Assembly (NCBI RefSeq): GCF_000211815.1
Contig: NZ_GL890948.1
Coordinates: forward strand, 1-64,000
Length of the DNA: 64,000 nucleotides
Direction: 5' to 3'
Source of the DNA: Moorena producens 3L
GTDB taxonomy: Bacteria > Cyanobacteriota > Cyanobacteriia > Cyanobacteriales > Coleofasciculaceae
The notes under the pieces: model-generated
The model's input: only the letters and a program-made list of their open reading frames with translations
Told to the model about the DNA's origin: nothing
The model's database searches: none
Part shown: piece after piece, positions 17,252 to 26,750 of the stretch
How positions within the stretch are numbered: position 1 is the first letter of the stretch
Layout: every line of letters starts with the position of its first letter
Position numbers and translations under genes: made by a program

Positions 17252-19696
17252 TTAACTTCTAAGGCTAACCCCAAATGTTTCCTCTAGGGCTTCTCGCACT
17301 TTCTGATGTACTGGCTCGACTTCTGCATCAGTAAGAGTGCGATCGCTAGCACGGTAGATTAGCCGAAATGCCAAACTTCTCTGTGCCTCAGGAACAGACT
17401 CCCCTTTATATTCATCAAACAATTGCACTGACTCCAACAAATTCCCCGCAGCTTTGCGAGTTGAACGTTCGATTTCTGCCACTGACACTTGTAGTGGTGC
17501 AAAGAACGCAATATCCCGGTCAATGGCTGGGTAGCTGGAATAGACTTTGAATCGGGGAGTCAGAATTTCATCGCGATCAAGAGCCTCTAGAATTAGATCC
17601 AAGTCCAAATCAAATACATAAACCTGATCGGGAAAACCTCTTTCTGAGCGTAGCTGGGGGTGCAACTGCCCAAATTTTCCTAATTTTTCACCTTGCAACC
17701 ACAAGGATGCAGTGCGTCCTGGGTGAAGACGGGGATCGCTGTGGTCTGGTTGGTATTCTACTGTCAGACCGCAACGGGAAAACACACTCTCTAGTACTCC
17801 CTTAGCCTCGTACCAGGTCATGGGTTCGGAATGCCCTCCCCTGACCCAGTTACCTTGGGTGATATTTCCCCCTAAAATCCCGGCAATAGCATCAGCTTCT
17901 GCGAAACCCTCTTCTGGTCGCCAGAAGATCCGACCAATTTCAAAACCGTTGAGTACACCGTTGCCTTGCTCGATATTGTACTGACAGGCATCAATCAGCC
18001 CTGATAGTAAATCCGTCCGTAGGGATGAGTATTCCGTAAACAGGGGATTATCGAGACGAATTTGGGTCTGTTCCTCTGGCTTGACCAAGGAATACTGGAC
18101 TAATTCGGTCAACCCAACTGCACGGAATTGCGATCGCAGTTTTCGCTTTAAAAATTCCTCAGCAGATAGATAACCTGGTTCAGTCTTGTCTGGTAAGCTA
18201 TCACAGAAGTTGTCATAGCCGTAGAGACGGGCAATTTCTTCAATTAAATCAATTTCCCGCTCTAAATCCCGGTAGCGGTAGGGCGGTACAATCACTTTCC
18301 ATTGGGGAGAATCTTCGGTGCAGCGCGGTTGTAGTTGACATCCGAGGGCAGTAAGGATTCTTTCCACATCTTCTGGCAGGATTTCCCCAAGCTCCTCTGC
18401 CTCATTAACTGGTCCTAAAATCTGATTGACACGGTCAAGACGTAACTCAATCGAACGTGCCCAAGTGGAGGGGTCAGGGCGCTGGTCAGCAATACTCTGG
18501 GTTGTGGGGGTACCAGCAGCTAACTCAGTAATTAATGCGATCGCTCTTTTACAAGCAATATCCAATTCTGCTTGATTGACACCACGCTCATAACGGGCAG
18601 ATGATTCTGTCCGTATGCTTTGACTGCGGGAAGAACGACGAATAGTCACTGGATCAAACAGTGCTGCTTCCAAAACAATAGTTTGGGTGTTGTCGTTCAC
18701 TTCTGTGGCTTCCCCACCCATAACCCCAGCCATAGCAACCGGTTGGTCGTTAGCTGTGATCAGTAACGCTTGTGGTTCCAGGGAACGGGTTTGACCATCA
18801 AGAGTAGTCAGGGATTCCCCACTGTTAGCAAAGCGGACACCAATGGTCAGGTTTTCGACCCCAGCAACAGCTTGCAAGCGTTCCCGGTCAAAGGCATGGA
18901 GGGGCTGACCCCATTCCAAGAGAATGTAATTAGTGACATCCACTACATTATTAATCGGTCGCACTCCAGCGGCTTTCAAGCGCTGTTGTAACCAATCCGG
19001 AGAAGGACCAATCTTCACCCCTTCAATCACAGTGCCAATATAGGCGGGGCAAGCTTTCGGTTCAGATACTTTCAAGGTCAAGGCATGGGATGCTTCTGGA
19101 ATAGACACCTCAACAGTTTCTGGCAAGCTTAAGGATGCCCCAGTTAAGGCCACTACTTCTCTGGCCACGCCCACCATACTTAGAGCATCCGCCCGATTAG
19201 CCGTAGACGTAACATCAAGAATGATATCAGTTAACCCCAGTAAAGGACGAGCATCACTGCCTAGGGGTATAGTTTCTGCCTCGAAAATATGAATGCCAGC
19301 GGATTCCTTGGCCAAGCCCACTTCTGCTAAGGAACAAATCATCCCTTCTGAGCGAACACCTCGCAGTTTTGAGGCGCGAATTTTCAAATCAATAGTTGGT
19401 AGGTAGGTTCCGATGGTGGCCACCGGCACGTAAATGTCTGGTCGGACATTCGACGCACCACAAACAATATTCAATGGGTCACTCCCACCAATATCCACTT
19501 GACAAACCCGAAGCTTATTTGCATTAGGGTGAGGCTCTACCTCCAGAACCTTGCCAATCACCACGCCATCGGCCAGGGTTCCCAGGTCTTCAATATCTTC
19601 TACCTCAAACCCAGCCATAGTTAAGGTTTGAGCTAGCTCTTCTGGTGTCAGAGTTACCTCTACTAGTTCTCGCAGCCAGTTTAACGATATACGCAT
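17252..19696 (-). CDS. pheT: Phenylalanine-tRNA ligase β subunit
   Basis: 814 aa, full length. It has an N-terminal tRNA-binding OB domain (VVIGKVLEVEPHPNANKLRVCQ, here split: VVIGKVLEV and NANKLRVCQ), B3/B4 editing-type domains (RANRADALSMVGVAREV region) and the B5 domain (IELRLDRVNQILG). A catalytic-like module follows (EEIARLYGYDN, EYSSLRTDLLSGL), and the C-terminal FDX-ACB anticodon-binding domain is about residues 720-814 (YPAIDRDIAFF). It charges tRNA-Phe with PheS, whose gene is not in the window. The ATG is at 19696. An upstream gap of ~600 bp carries repeats and probably its promoter. Confidence 0.96.
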   Translation of the reverse strand: MRISLNWLRELVEVTLTPEELAQTLTMAGFEVEDIEDLGTLADGVVIGKVLEVEPHPNANKLRVCQVDIGGSDPLNIVCGASNVRPDIYVPVATIGTYLPTIDLKIRASKLRGVRSEGMICSLAEVGLAKESAGIHIFEAETIPLGSDARPLLGLTDIILDVTSTANRADALSMVGVAREVVALTGASLSLPETVEVSIPEASHALTLKVSEPKACPAYIGTVIEGVKIGPSPDWLQQRLKAAGVRPINNVVDVTNYILLEWGQPLHAFDRERLQAVAGVENLTIGVRFANSGESLTTLDGQTRSLEPQALLITANDQPVAMAGVMGGEATEVNDNTQTIVLEAALFDPVTIRRSSRSQSIRTESSARYERGVNQAELDIACKRAIALITELAAGTPTTQSIADQRPDPSTWARSIELRLDRVNQILGPVNEAEELGEILPEDVERILTALGCQLQPRCTEDSPQWKVIVPPYRYRDLEREIDLIEEIARLYGYDNFCDSLPDKTEPGYLSAEEFLKRKLRSQFRAVGLTELVQYSLVKPEEQTQIRLDNPLFTEYSSLRTDLLSGLIDACQYNIEQGNGVLNGFEIGRIFWRPEEGFAEADAIAGILGGNITQGNWVRGGHSEPMTWYEAKGVLESVFSRCGLTVEYQPDHSDPRLHPGRTASLWLQGEKLGKFGQLHPQLRSERGFPDQVYVFDLDLDLILEALDRDEILTPRFKVYSSYPAIDRDIAFFAPLQVSVAEIERSTRKAAGNLLESVQLFDEYKGESVPEAQRSLAFRLIYRASDRTLTDAEVEPVHQKVREALEETFGVSLRS

Positions 19697-20300
19697 GGAC
19701 TCCTAAATTTTTTTGCTGAACTCTAATATAAGGTAATAAATAAGGTGCAAGTTGCCGGTTACTTCCACCGTAAGCATATGCGCTACAGATGGTGCTACTT
19801 GAGGTGCAGTCAGCGGTCAGCCGTCAGCTTATTTTATTCAAAAGCTGTTCCCTTAGCGTGGCCAAAGACCAATGGCACCTCAAGTAGCGTGGGCATAAGC
19901 TGATAGCTGATAGCTGATAGCTGATAGCTGATAGCTTACCTTCCACCGAAACATTTTTCTATTGTGATGGGCATAACCCCTTAAGGCTTGACAAAAGTAC
20001 ACTATCTATGGTCAATGCTAAATAAACGCTCTAAAATATAGGTAGCTTCATAAACGTTTTACTTGAATAACCCTTTACTTAACTCAAAATTGTCCTTTGT
20101 ACCCTTAGATGGATGCCAAAAATCGGGTATCCTGGTTGAGGATCAGGTTTCACCGGAATAGTTGTCTAACTAAGGGGGTAGTAAAAGGCATTTTGCAGAA
20201 AATAAAGAAAAGTAAAAGACTATAAATAATCTTTGCTGCTCAGGTACTCCGAGCCAAAGTTTTAGTTCCAGTATGGGCAAAGGAACATCAGTAACGCTGA
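19697..20300. other. Intergenic region between divergent pheT and the kinase gene
   Basis: It contains dispersed repeats from 19790 to 19940: a decayed AGCGTGGCCAAAGACC hairpin element and about six GATAGCT heptamers. The stretch from 19940 to 20300 is unique and AT-rich. It probably contains the kinase promoter. No gene or RNA was recognised. Confidence 0.5.
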
Positions 20301-21902
20301 ATGAGCTACTGTCTAAATCCTACCTGCACTCAGGCAAAAAACCCACAACACGCCGACTTTTGTCAGGCGTGCAGTTCTAAATTATTATTACTTGACCGCT
20401 ATCGTGTGATCAAACCACTCGGTCAAGGGGGATTTGGAGCAACTTTCTTAGCAACAGATCAATCGTTGCCTGGTAAGCCGACCCGTGTAATCAAACAACT
20501 CCGCCCAAGTGCTAAAAGTTCAGAGATTTCACCGATGGCAAGGGATCTGTTTGAGCGAGAAGCCCGAACCTTGGGAGAAATTGGGAATCATCCCCAATTC
20601 CCACAGTTATTCGATTACTTTCAAGACAATGAGCATTTTTATCTGGTTCAGGAATACATTAGCGGTTTGACACTGCAACAGCAAGTCAGACGGTCTGGTT
20701 CATTCTCGGAAGAGGGAGTTAAACAATTTTTAAGTGAAATTCTACCACTCCTGCAATATATTCATCAGAAAAACGTAATTCACCGGGACATTAAACCAGC
20801 GAATATAATTCGTCGTGACCAAGACCGCAAACTGGTACTGATTGATTTTGGGGCTGTGAAAAACAGCCAAACCAATCCCTCCAATTCCTCAGACACAGTA
20901 TTGACCAACTATGCCATAGGAACTCCAGGCTTTGCCCCTCCTGAACAAATGGCATTGCGACCTGTAATTGCTAGCGATATCTATGCAGTGGGGGTTACTT
21001 GCCTTTATTTGTTGACGGGTAAATCTCCCAAAGACCTCGATTATAATCCTTCTACTGGAGAAATAGTCTGGCAGACTAATGTCAACGTTAGTGACCACTT
21101 TGCTAAGGTTTTAAGAAAAATGCTGGAGTCTTCTGTCCGTTATCGCTATCAGTGCTCAGAAGACATCCTGAGAGCTCTTGACCTAGAGCCATATCTGGAG
21201 AGTTTAAACAAAAGCTTAGTGTCGCAACCCCTTGATGACGCTAATTCTCACTTCAACTCAGGGAATTTGGGTCCTGTGAATGGTTATTCATCCCCGTCGT
21301 CAGTTCAATCCCGAAGAATGGCAGAGCAAATTAGAGAATGGCGGGAGCGTCGGGGATTGAGCAATGGTCGAAGATCAGAACCTAAAAACGGTGGAGGTTT
21401 TACCAGTCACAGGGATTCTACAGCTGTGAGCGGTAGTAGGAGTAGCATTACAGGCAAGTCGAAGGGTAATGGCAAGTTGGAGGCGGAAACGTTATTAAAA
21501 GCTTACGGCTCTGGCAGAAGAGACTTTGCGGCTAAAGATTTGAGGGGACTTAACCTTAATAATGCCCAGTTATCTGGGATAATTTTCCGCCAGGGCAAAC
21601 TGTTAAATATTAGTTTGAAGGGAGCGGATTTATCTAGTGCTAATTTTGGTGAAGCGAATCTCCATCAAGGCGACTTACGCAATGCCAATTTGGGTCGAGC
21701 TTACCTGAAAAAAGCTATTTTGACAGGAGCAGACTTGCGTGGGGCGAATCTTAGTTATGCTCATCTCGAAAATGCTAATCTGCGGGGAGCAAATTTGTGT
21801 GGGGCAAATCTTGCTAATGCTAAAGTTACTCAGGAACAATTGGCTCAAGCTAAGACTAATTGGACAACGGTACTTCCTACTGGTAAGCGGGGGTTTTGGT
21901 GA
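20301..21902 (+). CDS. Serine/threonine protein kinase with zinc ribbon and pentapeptide repeats
   Basis: 533 aa. An N-terminal zinc ribbon (CLNPTC..FCQAC) leads into a Hanks-type kinase: glycine loop LGQGGFGATF, catalytic HRDIKPANII and DFGAVK, with a PEQM activation-end motif. A low-complexity linker (~310-400) follows, and the C-terminus (~410-520) is a pentapeptide-repeat domain of A(N/D)LxxAN units (for example LRGANLSYAHLENANLRGAN). Kinases of this build are typical of filamentous cyanobacteria. The pentapeptide β-helix probably binds a partner or localises the kinase. No transmembrane segment is evident. The ATG at 20301 opens MSYCLNPTC. Confidence 0.92.
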   Translation: MSYCLNPTCTQAKNPQHADFCQACSSKLLLLDRYRVIKPLGQGGFGATFLATDQSLPGKPTRVIKQLRPSAKSSEISPMARDLFEREARTLGEIGNHPQFPQLFDYFQDNEHFYLVQEYISGLTLQQQVRRSGSFSEEGVKQFLSEILPLLQYIHQKNVIHRDIKPANIIRRDQDRKLVLIDFGAVKNSQTNPSNSSDTVLTNYAIGTPGFAPPEQMALRPVIASDIYAVGVTCLYLLTGKSPKDLDYNPSTGEIVWQTNVNVSDHFAKVLRKMLESSVRYRYQCSEDILRALDLEPYLESLNKSLVSQPLDDANSHFNSGNLGPVNGYSSPSSVQSRRMAEQIREWRERRGLSNGRRSEPKNGGGFTSHRDSTAVSGSRSSITGKSKGNGKLEAETLLKAYGSGRRDFAAKDLRGLNLNNAQLSGIIFRQGKLLNISLKGADLSSANFGEANLHQGDLRNANLGRAYLKKAILTGADLRGANLSYAHLENANLRGANLCGANLANAKVTQEQLAQAKTNWTTVLPTGKRGFW

Positions 21903-21909
21903 TATAGCA

Positions 21910-22015
21910 AAGGGAGTGGGGAGTAGGGAGTAGGGAGTAGGGAGTAGGGAGTAGGGAGTAGGGAATTGGGAATCGGGAATCGGGAATCGGGAATCGGGAA
22001 TAGGAAGAAAGAGAT
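21910..22015. repeat. GGGAGTA and GGGAATC tandem arrays
   Basis: About seven GGGAGTA units are followed by about five GGGAATC units after the kinase gene. The remaining ~190 bp up to 22203 is unique sequence without a recognised gene. Confidence 0.85.
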
Positions 22016-22203
22016 GCGATTATTTTTTGGTGTTATGATAAAGCCGCAATTTTAATAATAAATTGTCTAGCTTGCGGTCGGGTGAAGTGATTGGTTAAAC
22101 TTTTTTGGTGGTTCAGTAGCGGTCATGAGTTATTTGAGTACATTTGTTATGGGAATTTGACATGCTCCCAACACACCCTACAAAATTAGCGATCGCACTA
22201 ATG

Positions 22204-24012
22204 TTAGATTGCGTCAGTACTTGTCTTTGATTGCTCAACTTGCTGCTGATGTATCAACATAGGCAAGCAACAAAGCCTCAATGTAAGGCACCAGACATAT
22301 GACATCAATGGACTCATAAAGTCACCATCGCTAATCAAACCATGAGCCATACGATTTCTTAAGTTACTACCAGCATGTTCAACCAGTAAACATTTCAATT
22401 CAAATAGCATAGTTTCATCAAAAATAGAGGTTATCTTTGAATGAGCAAGAGTCTTGCTCAAACTAAATTCATCCTGAATACCCTTGTCTTTCAACTTAGA
22501 AGTAATGATGCCTCTTTGCCACATGATATAACGGATAGAGTTTTCAATTTGGGGAATTAGGATGTGGGTAGATGTGAAAAAGTCTCCAGTAAGTCCAGCA
22601 TACAGCCCCTTTGCAAACAGGTACTCACGCTGAGGTGGAATAAATGGACTATGGCGAACTATGAAGAGAATATCGTTAAGTCGCACACAATGCTCTAAAT
22701 TAATCTGATATCTGGCAGGTTCAATATATGCTTGAGCTTGTAGATGATAATACTCAATGGCTTTCTGGCACATATAAAAATTGGTTGCACGCTCCGCTTC
22801 TTCAGGATCACTGGAGAGAACAGAAGCTGGTTGAATAGCAACAGTTTTGCCCATTTCATTTATTATGTTAATAGGGACAAGATGAATTCCTAAAGAGTTA
22901 TGAGCGTCCTGCTGTACTTGTTGTCTCAATTTAGAGACATTAGTTGGAACAGCCAAAACAGACAAAGCGAAGAGTGCCTCTTTAAAGTCTTTGCCCTTAA
23001 CCGAATTTATGGCTTCCTCTACGACCTTGCTAATATCCATTTTATGAGAAATGGTCATCATCTCGTTGCGACTTTCTTCTTGGTACTGAAGAAGCAGCCT
23101 GTGAAGTTCCTCGGCTCTTGCTTTGGCATCCACAGTTTCTTCCTTTGTTCCTCGAATGCTTCTAAAGGCTTTAACAGCTTGTTGTAACAAGCCTGATGCG
23201 GCCATGTAGCTTGGTGGAGTTCTTTTGAGAGCAGAGTCGGCTTCCTTGACATAAGTCTCAGCGGCTGACATTGAAGCAGCAAGCTCTTTGCTGTAGTCTT
23301 TATCCATACGATGCCATTTTGCTTTAATACTCCAGAATCTTCTTGCTATTGCCCAATTAGAGCTTGATTCTGCTAAATTTGCTGCTTTTTCAGCCAGGGC
23401 TGCATATTTGACTGGTTCTCCACATTTATGTTCCTGCAATAGCTCCATTAACCTTGGAGATGGCCACCAAGAGTCTTCGCCTTCATAGCATTCAAGAACT
23501 GCTTCTATATGTTTAAAAACAACTTTGTCCTTATTTTTAAATTGGCGTTCCAGCCGAAATGCTCGTTCTATTCTGTCCAAAGAATCCTTCCAATTATTAG
23601 AGCTTTCTAAGGTAGTTGCTGATTGTAAGTAAGCGGTAATTGACAACTGAGCCATTAGATCGTCACGTCGTCTGACCCAGAGAATATCTGCTACTCGCGC
23701 TTGAAGTTCAGGATCTGATATTTCAGGTGCGATTTCAGCAAGAAAATTTAGCTGCTCCTCTGTAAGATTCTTAAACCTATCAGTAAACAACTCTTCGGTT
23801 AATGCTGGATTCATTGGAGCGTTAGTCACGGCTGCCAGAATTTCAAAAACAGCTTGTTTTGTGAAATTTCCTGATTCTTGCGCCTCTTGGACTTTTTTAT
23901 CAAAAGCAATACAATAGGTGATACAATTCTTCGGTTCGCTGCTGTTCACTACATCTTGCCAGCAAGTGTTAGTGAAGTCATTTTTTTTAAGAGGTGGGTT
24001 CAGTTCTGACAT
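22204..24012 (-). CDS. DUF4209 protein with RNxxxHG motif
   Basis: 602 aa, soluble and mostly α-helical (many Ala/Leu/Glu heptad-like stretches), with no signal peptide. Near residue 550 it has NLRNRMAHGLI, matching the RNxxxHG signature of the DUF4209 family. RNRMAH also fits the Rx4-6H pattern of HEPN ribonucleases. The N-terminal ~350 residues look like a helical-repeat scaffold. HEPN-type proteins often act in RNA cleavage or defence, but such a role here is inference. It stands alone: the neighbours on both sides are repeats and unrelated genes. The ATG is at 24012. Confidence 0.7.
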   Translation of the reverse strand: MSELNPPLKKNDFTNTCWQDVVNSSEPKNCITYCIAFDKKVQEAQESGNFTKQAVFEILAAVTNAPMNPALTEELFTDRFKNLTEEQLNFLAEIAPEISDPELQARVADILWVRRRDDLMAQLSITAYLQSATTLESSNNWKDSLDRIERAFRLERQFKNKDKVVFKHIEAVLECYEGEDSWWPSPRLMELLQEHKCGEPVKYAALAEKAANLAESSSNWAIARRFWSIKAKWHRMDKDYSKELAASMSAAETYVKEADSALKRTPPSYMAASGLLQQAVKAFRSIRGTKEETVDAKARAEELHRLLLQYQEESRNEMMTISHKMDISKVVEEAINSVKGKDFKEALFALSVLAVPTNVSKLRQQVQQDAHNSLGIHLVPINIINEMGKTVAIQPASVLSSDPEEAERATNFYMCQKAIEYYHLQAQAYIEPARYQINLEHCVRLNDILFIVRHSPFIPPQREYLFAKGLYAGLTGDFFTSTHILIPQIENSIRYIMWQRGIITSKLKDKGIQDEFSLSKTLAHSKITSIFDETMLFELKCLLVEHAGSNLRNRMAHGLISDGDFMSPLMSYVWCLTLRLCCLPMLIHQQQVEQSKTSTDAI

Positions 24013-24756
24013 AGTGCTAATTCATTCTTTTTTTTATACTTTGCCAAAATTTTATTCAATTAGCTTGAGTATAAACACTGAATAATAAATTTTCAAGGAC
24101 TACCCCACTAGTAACTTAAGCAATCGAATTACTAATTATTATACTAAAATTGTTTGATCATACGGTCTAATTATAATAACGGGCACCTTATATTTATAAG
24201 GATTCAGCTGAGACTAAAAATCATAATTTATTACCTATTTACTATAACTTCAGTTGTGGATAACATCTCTACAAAAATCTTGAATATTATCTCTATCAGT
24301 ATGCTCTTGATAGTTGACTAATATTTCTGAGATTATTTGTTCAGTAGTTTTCCTACCCTGAGGAGGTATCAAGTGGCTCATTGTTGTTATTATTTCCTGA
24401 GGAGATTACGGATAAAACAAGGATTAGGGCTGGTGTGGAATTCCATGCGATCGCATATACCCTAATCCGAGATATATTTTTTTTTGAGAGTTATGTTAAT
24501 ATTCTACTGGGTTAGGTGTTAAGCCCTAATCAGTGATTCTGCGGGAAGTTTCCTGAAAGTCGTCGGTTTATCTGGTATGATTTCCTTAACAGCCACAGAA
24601 GCTTGAGATTTTGCAGTCTGCTGATAAAGACTCCAGAAGCAATAATCGAGCTAAGAGTCTTTGAAGTATCAAACAACAGTATCGAGTCTTAGATATTGAC
24701 GTAGTCTAAAGGTGGTGCGTTACGGGGCGGGCTCTCCAAACGTTGATATTGATTGA
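24013..24756. other. AT-rich gene-poor region
   Basis: The region contains a short minus-strand ORF (24250-24381) and an inverted repeat with arms GGATTAGGG (24421) and CCCTAATCC (24460) around a CGATCGC core. Near 24711 is a partial copy of the GTGCGTTACGGGGCGG dispersed repeat. Nothing else was recognised. Confidence 0.5.
24250..24381 (-). CDS. Possible 43-aa small protein
   Basis: A 43-codon ORF (starts MSHLIPPQGRKTTEQIISEI, ends FCRDVIHN) with an AGGA element about ten bases upstream of the ATG. It is polar and predicted helical, with no recognised family. It lies outside any repeat. It could be a small regulatory protein or a remnant. Confidence 0.3.
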   Translation of the reverse strand: MSHLIPPQGRKTTEQIISEILVNYQEHTDRDNIQDFCRDVIHN

Positions 24757-24993
24757 TCATAGCTGATATTCTTGATCAAGACTTGCCGCATAATCGCTCA
24801 TTCCCACTTCAGCAAGAGCGCGATCTTCCTGGGCAAACTCATGAGAAAGGGCTTTTAACTGAGCAGGATCAAGAACAATCCGACAACGTTTATCTTGAAA
24901 CTTAAGAAATGCAATAAAATCAGCGACTTGCTGAAGTTGTTCAGCAGTAAGTAGATCCAGGTCTTGCTTGATAGCTTCGGTGCTGATTGACAT
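24757..24993 (-). CDS. DUF2281-like antitoxin-type small protein
   Basis: 78 aa opening MSISTEAIKQDLDLLTAEQLQQVADFIAFLKF (shown in part: LTAEQLQQVADFIAFLKF). This is the pattern of the small cyanobacterial DUF2281/antitoxin-like proteins that are often paired with a toxin. No toxin gene (PIN, RelE, BrnT) lies directly downstream, so it may be an orphan or solitary. The ATG is at 24993. Confidence 0.6.
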   Translation of the reverse strand: MSISTEAIKQDLDLLTAEQLQQVADFIAFLKFQDKRCRIVLDPAQLKALSHEFAQEDRALAEVGMSDYAASLDQEYQL

Positions 24994-25182
24994 AGCAGTA
25001 ACTTAGTACAGTAATGATTTATAGGTTATTGGCCAAAAATTTTGAATCTAGTAGGGCTGATGGCTGATAGCTGATACGCGACACGCTGATAGCTGAGGGC
25101 TGTTCGCGTAGCGTGCGCGTAGCGCATATGCTTACAGTTGACTGTACCTCATAAATACGACAAACGCTATCAACAAGTTTAG

Positions 25183-25617
25183 CTAGGGACAAGGTTCAAT
25201 TGTCCAATCTTTAGGTTTCTCACTTTTATAACAGGACTGTTGACGACCTGCTTCTTTTAAATTCCATTTACCGGTAGATTGATCGAATTTAAACTGAAGT
25301 CGATAACGCCTGCCCCTAACTTTGTCATCAGGTAGATTCATCTGGGTCAGAATCACGATTTTCTCAAAAGCTTGCTGATCAATCACCTTGATTTCTTCAG
25401 TAAACTCACTCTTGACCGTTGCTTTGTTACCAAATAACTCTAATGCGATCGCTTCCGGATCATCTCCTATTCGCTTACCTTTGAACTCAGCTAGATTCAA
25501 GGGTTGATAACGAGATTTTTCTAACGCATCATCAGAGGGATTACAACCCATTAAGATTAAGCTAATAGTCAACCCTACTACTATAAGCGGTAACCTGTCT
25601 TTTCTATCCATGGTCAT
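25183..25617 (-). CDS. Predicted lipoprotein of unknown function
   Basis: 144 aa. The N-terminus has basic residues, a hydrophobic stretch (LPLIVVGLTISLIL) and a lipobox LILMGC, so it is probably lipidated and anchored facing the periplasm or cell surface. The mature part is small and polar, with two further cysteines near the end (QQSCYK and EPCP). The family is not recognised. Start is ATG at 25617 or, six bases in, at 25611. Confidence 0.6.
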   Translation of the reverse strand: MTMDRKDRLPLIVVGLTISLILMGCNPSDDALEKSRYQPLNLAEFKGKRIGDDPEAIALELFGNKATVKSEFTEEIKVIDQQAFEKIVILTQMNLPDDKVRGRRYRLQFKFDQSTGKWNLKEAGRQQSCYKSEKPKDWTIEPCP

Positions 25618-25734
25618 TTAAAATTAAATTGGTTATAGCCTTGATTTTATCAAACACGAATCAATTTTTGGCGTTGCTGATTCTGGGTATGGTTTCGCCC
25701 CCCTAGGGTGTGTTTTCAAAGTTTTCCGCAAGAT

Positions 25735-25930
25735 ATTAGATCCCCCCCAGCCCCCCTTATTAAGGGGGGAGCCATACTCAAAGTCCCCCTTTTTTAAGGG
25801 AAACGGGGGATCTCGGAGTTTGAAGACACGCCCTAGCCCCCCAAGCGAGCAATCCCTCGCTTGGGGGGAACAAAACTCGGAAAGTCCCCCAAGCGAGCAA
25901 TCCCTCGCTTGGGGGACCAACGGGGGCTTT
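25735..25930. repeat. CCCCCAAGCGAGCAATCCCTCG palindromic repeats
   Basis: Two close copies of a palindrome with arms CCCCCAAGCGAG and CTCGCTTGGGGG lie at about 25840-25870 and 25885-25915. A GGGGGGATCTAATA-type flank and a C/G-rich TTAAGGGGGGAGCC segment precede them. The same family appears inside cobN (about 52764-52866). The ORFs across this stretch are low-complexity shadows. Confidence 0.75.
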
Positions 25931-25982
25931 AATAAAACCAGATAATCGCGCATTCATTCCTTCATTCAGCAACGCCCAATTT

Positions 25983-26750
25983 TTAATTGACGGCAAATTC
26001 AGTTTGCTGACGCATTTCGGGAGGATAGAAAGCTAAAACAATATTTTCTTTAGGAATGCCAGCATTAATTAAATCAGTAGTGATCCCCGTTTCTATTCCA
26101 TCATATTCAATATAAATTTTAGTATTTTTTAGAGTAATATATATTAGGTTTCCTCTGATTCTTTTTCCCTGTGACCATCCTACCTGCATTAATCCATAGT
26201 GCTCTCGTGTTTCGTCAAAAATGGGGTCAAGTCGGATGTCTCCATGAGAGGGACGAAATTGAGCGTATTTTAGAATAACTTGTTTTATTATTTCTCGATA
26301 GGTCGTTTGGGTATCCATTGTTTGACCTCTAATTGGAGGAAACCAATCCGATTGGATTTGCTCAGGGGAATAGGGACAGTGGTCAGGAAAGTCCCAATCG
26401 GAAATTCCGGTTTCATTAGCAGCATCGGCTCTCGCATCACCATAAACTTTTGATAAATCTGCCCAGTATCGCTTTAAACTAGGAGTATCTCTGAGATAGC
26501 GTTTAAGGTGATTGCGCTCTCGTTTGATCGTGATTTCCCAAGACCTAGACCGTTTTTCAGGTTGATATTCCCATTTCAACAGATGTTGAATCGTTAAACG
26601 AATAGAGCAGAAAAAGCGGTCTCGCTCTCGTTTACTCAAGTCTTCAATCTCTTCTAGGAGATTAACCCAGTCTACTTCACTATATCGTTCTTCTTTGATC
26701 AGGGAAACTTGTTGTTCAACCCATTGGATGATGTCAGTTTCATAGAGCAT
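25983..26750 (-). CDS. DUF29-XisI fusion protein
   Basis: 255 aa. Residues ~1-145 match the DUF29 family (LYETDIIQWVEQQ, VDWVNLLEEIEDL, SIRLTIQHLLKWEYQP, ending at SDWFPP). Residues ~150-255, beginning MDTQTTYREIIKQVI, match the whole of XisI, the excision-controlling factor of the Nostoc fdxN element (YGLMQVGWSQGKRIRG, TDLINAGIPKENIVLAFYPP). The two are usually separate small proteins; here a continuous frame joins them through IRGQT. No xisH is adjacent. Fusion could come from loss of the DUF29 stop codon. Function unknown. Confidence 0.8.
   Translation of the reverse strand: MLYETDIIQWVEQQVSLIKEERYSEVDWVNLLEEIEDLSKRERDRFFCSIRLTIQHLLKWEYQPEKRSRSWEITIKRERNHLKRYLRDTPSLKRYWADLSKVYGDARADAANETGISDWDFPDHCPYSPEQIQSDWFPPIRGQTMDTQTTYREIIKQVILKYAQFRPSHGDIRLDPIFDETREHYGLMQVGWSQGKRIRGNLIYITLKNTKIYIEYDGIETGITTDLINAGIPKENIVLAFYPPEMRQQTEFAVN

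Noticed and set aside
24757..24993. Complete toxin-antitoxin pair
   Set aside because: Only the antitoxin-like DUF2281 gene is present; no toxin ORF on either side.
25633..25996. Two overlapping ORFs (106 and 72 aa) after the lipoprotein gene
   Set aside because: They run through the CCCCCAAGCGAG palindromes and AAGGGGG runs; composition is repeat-driven.
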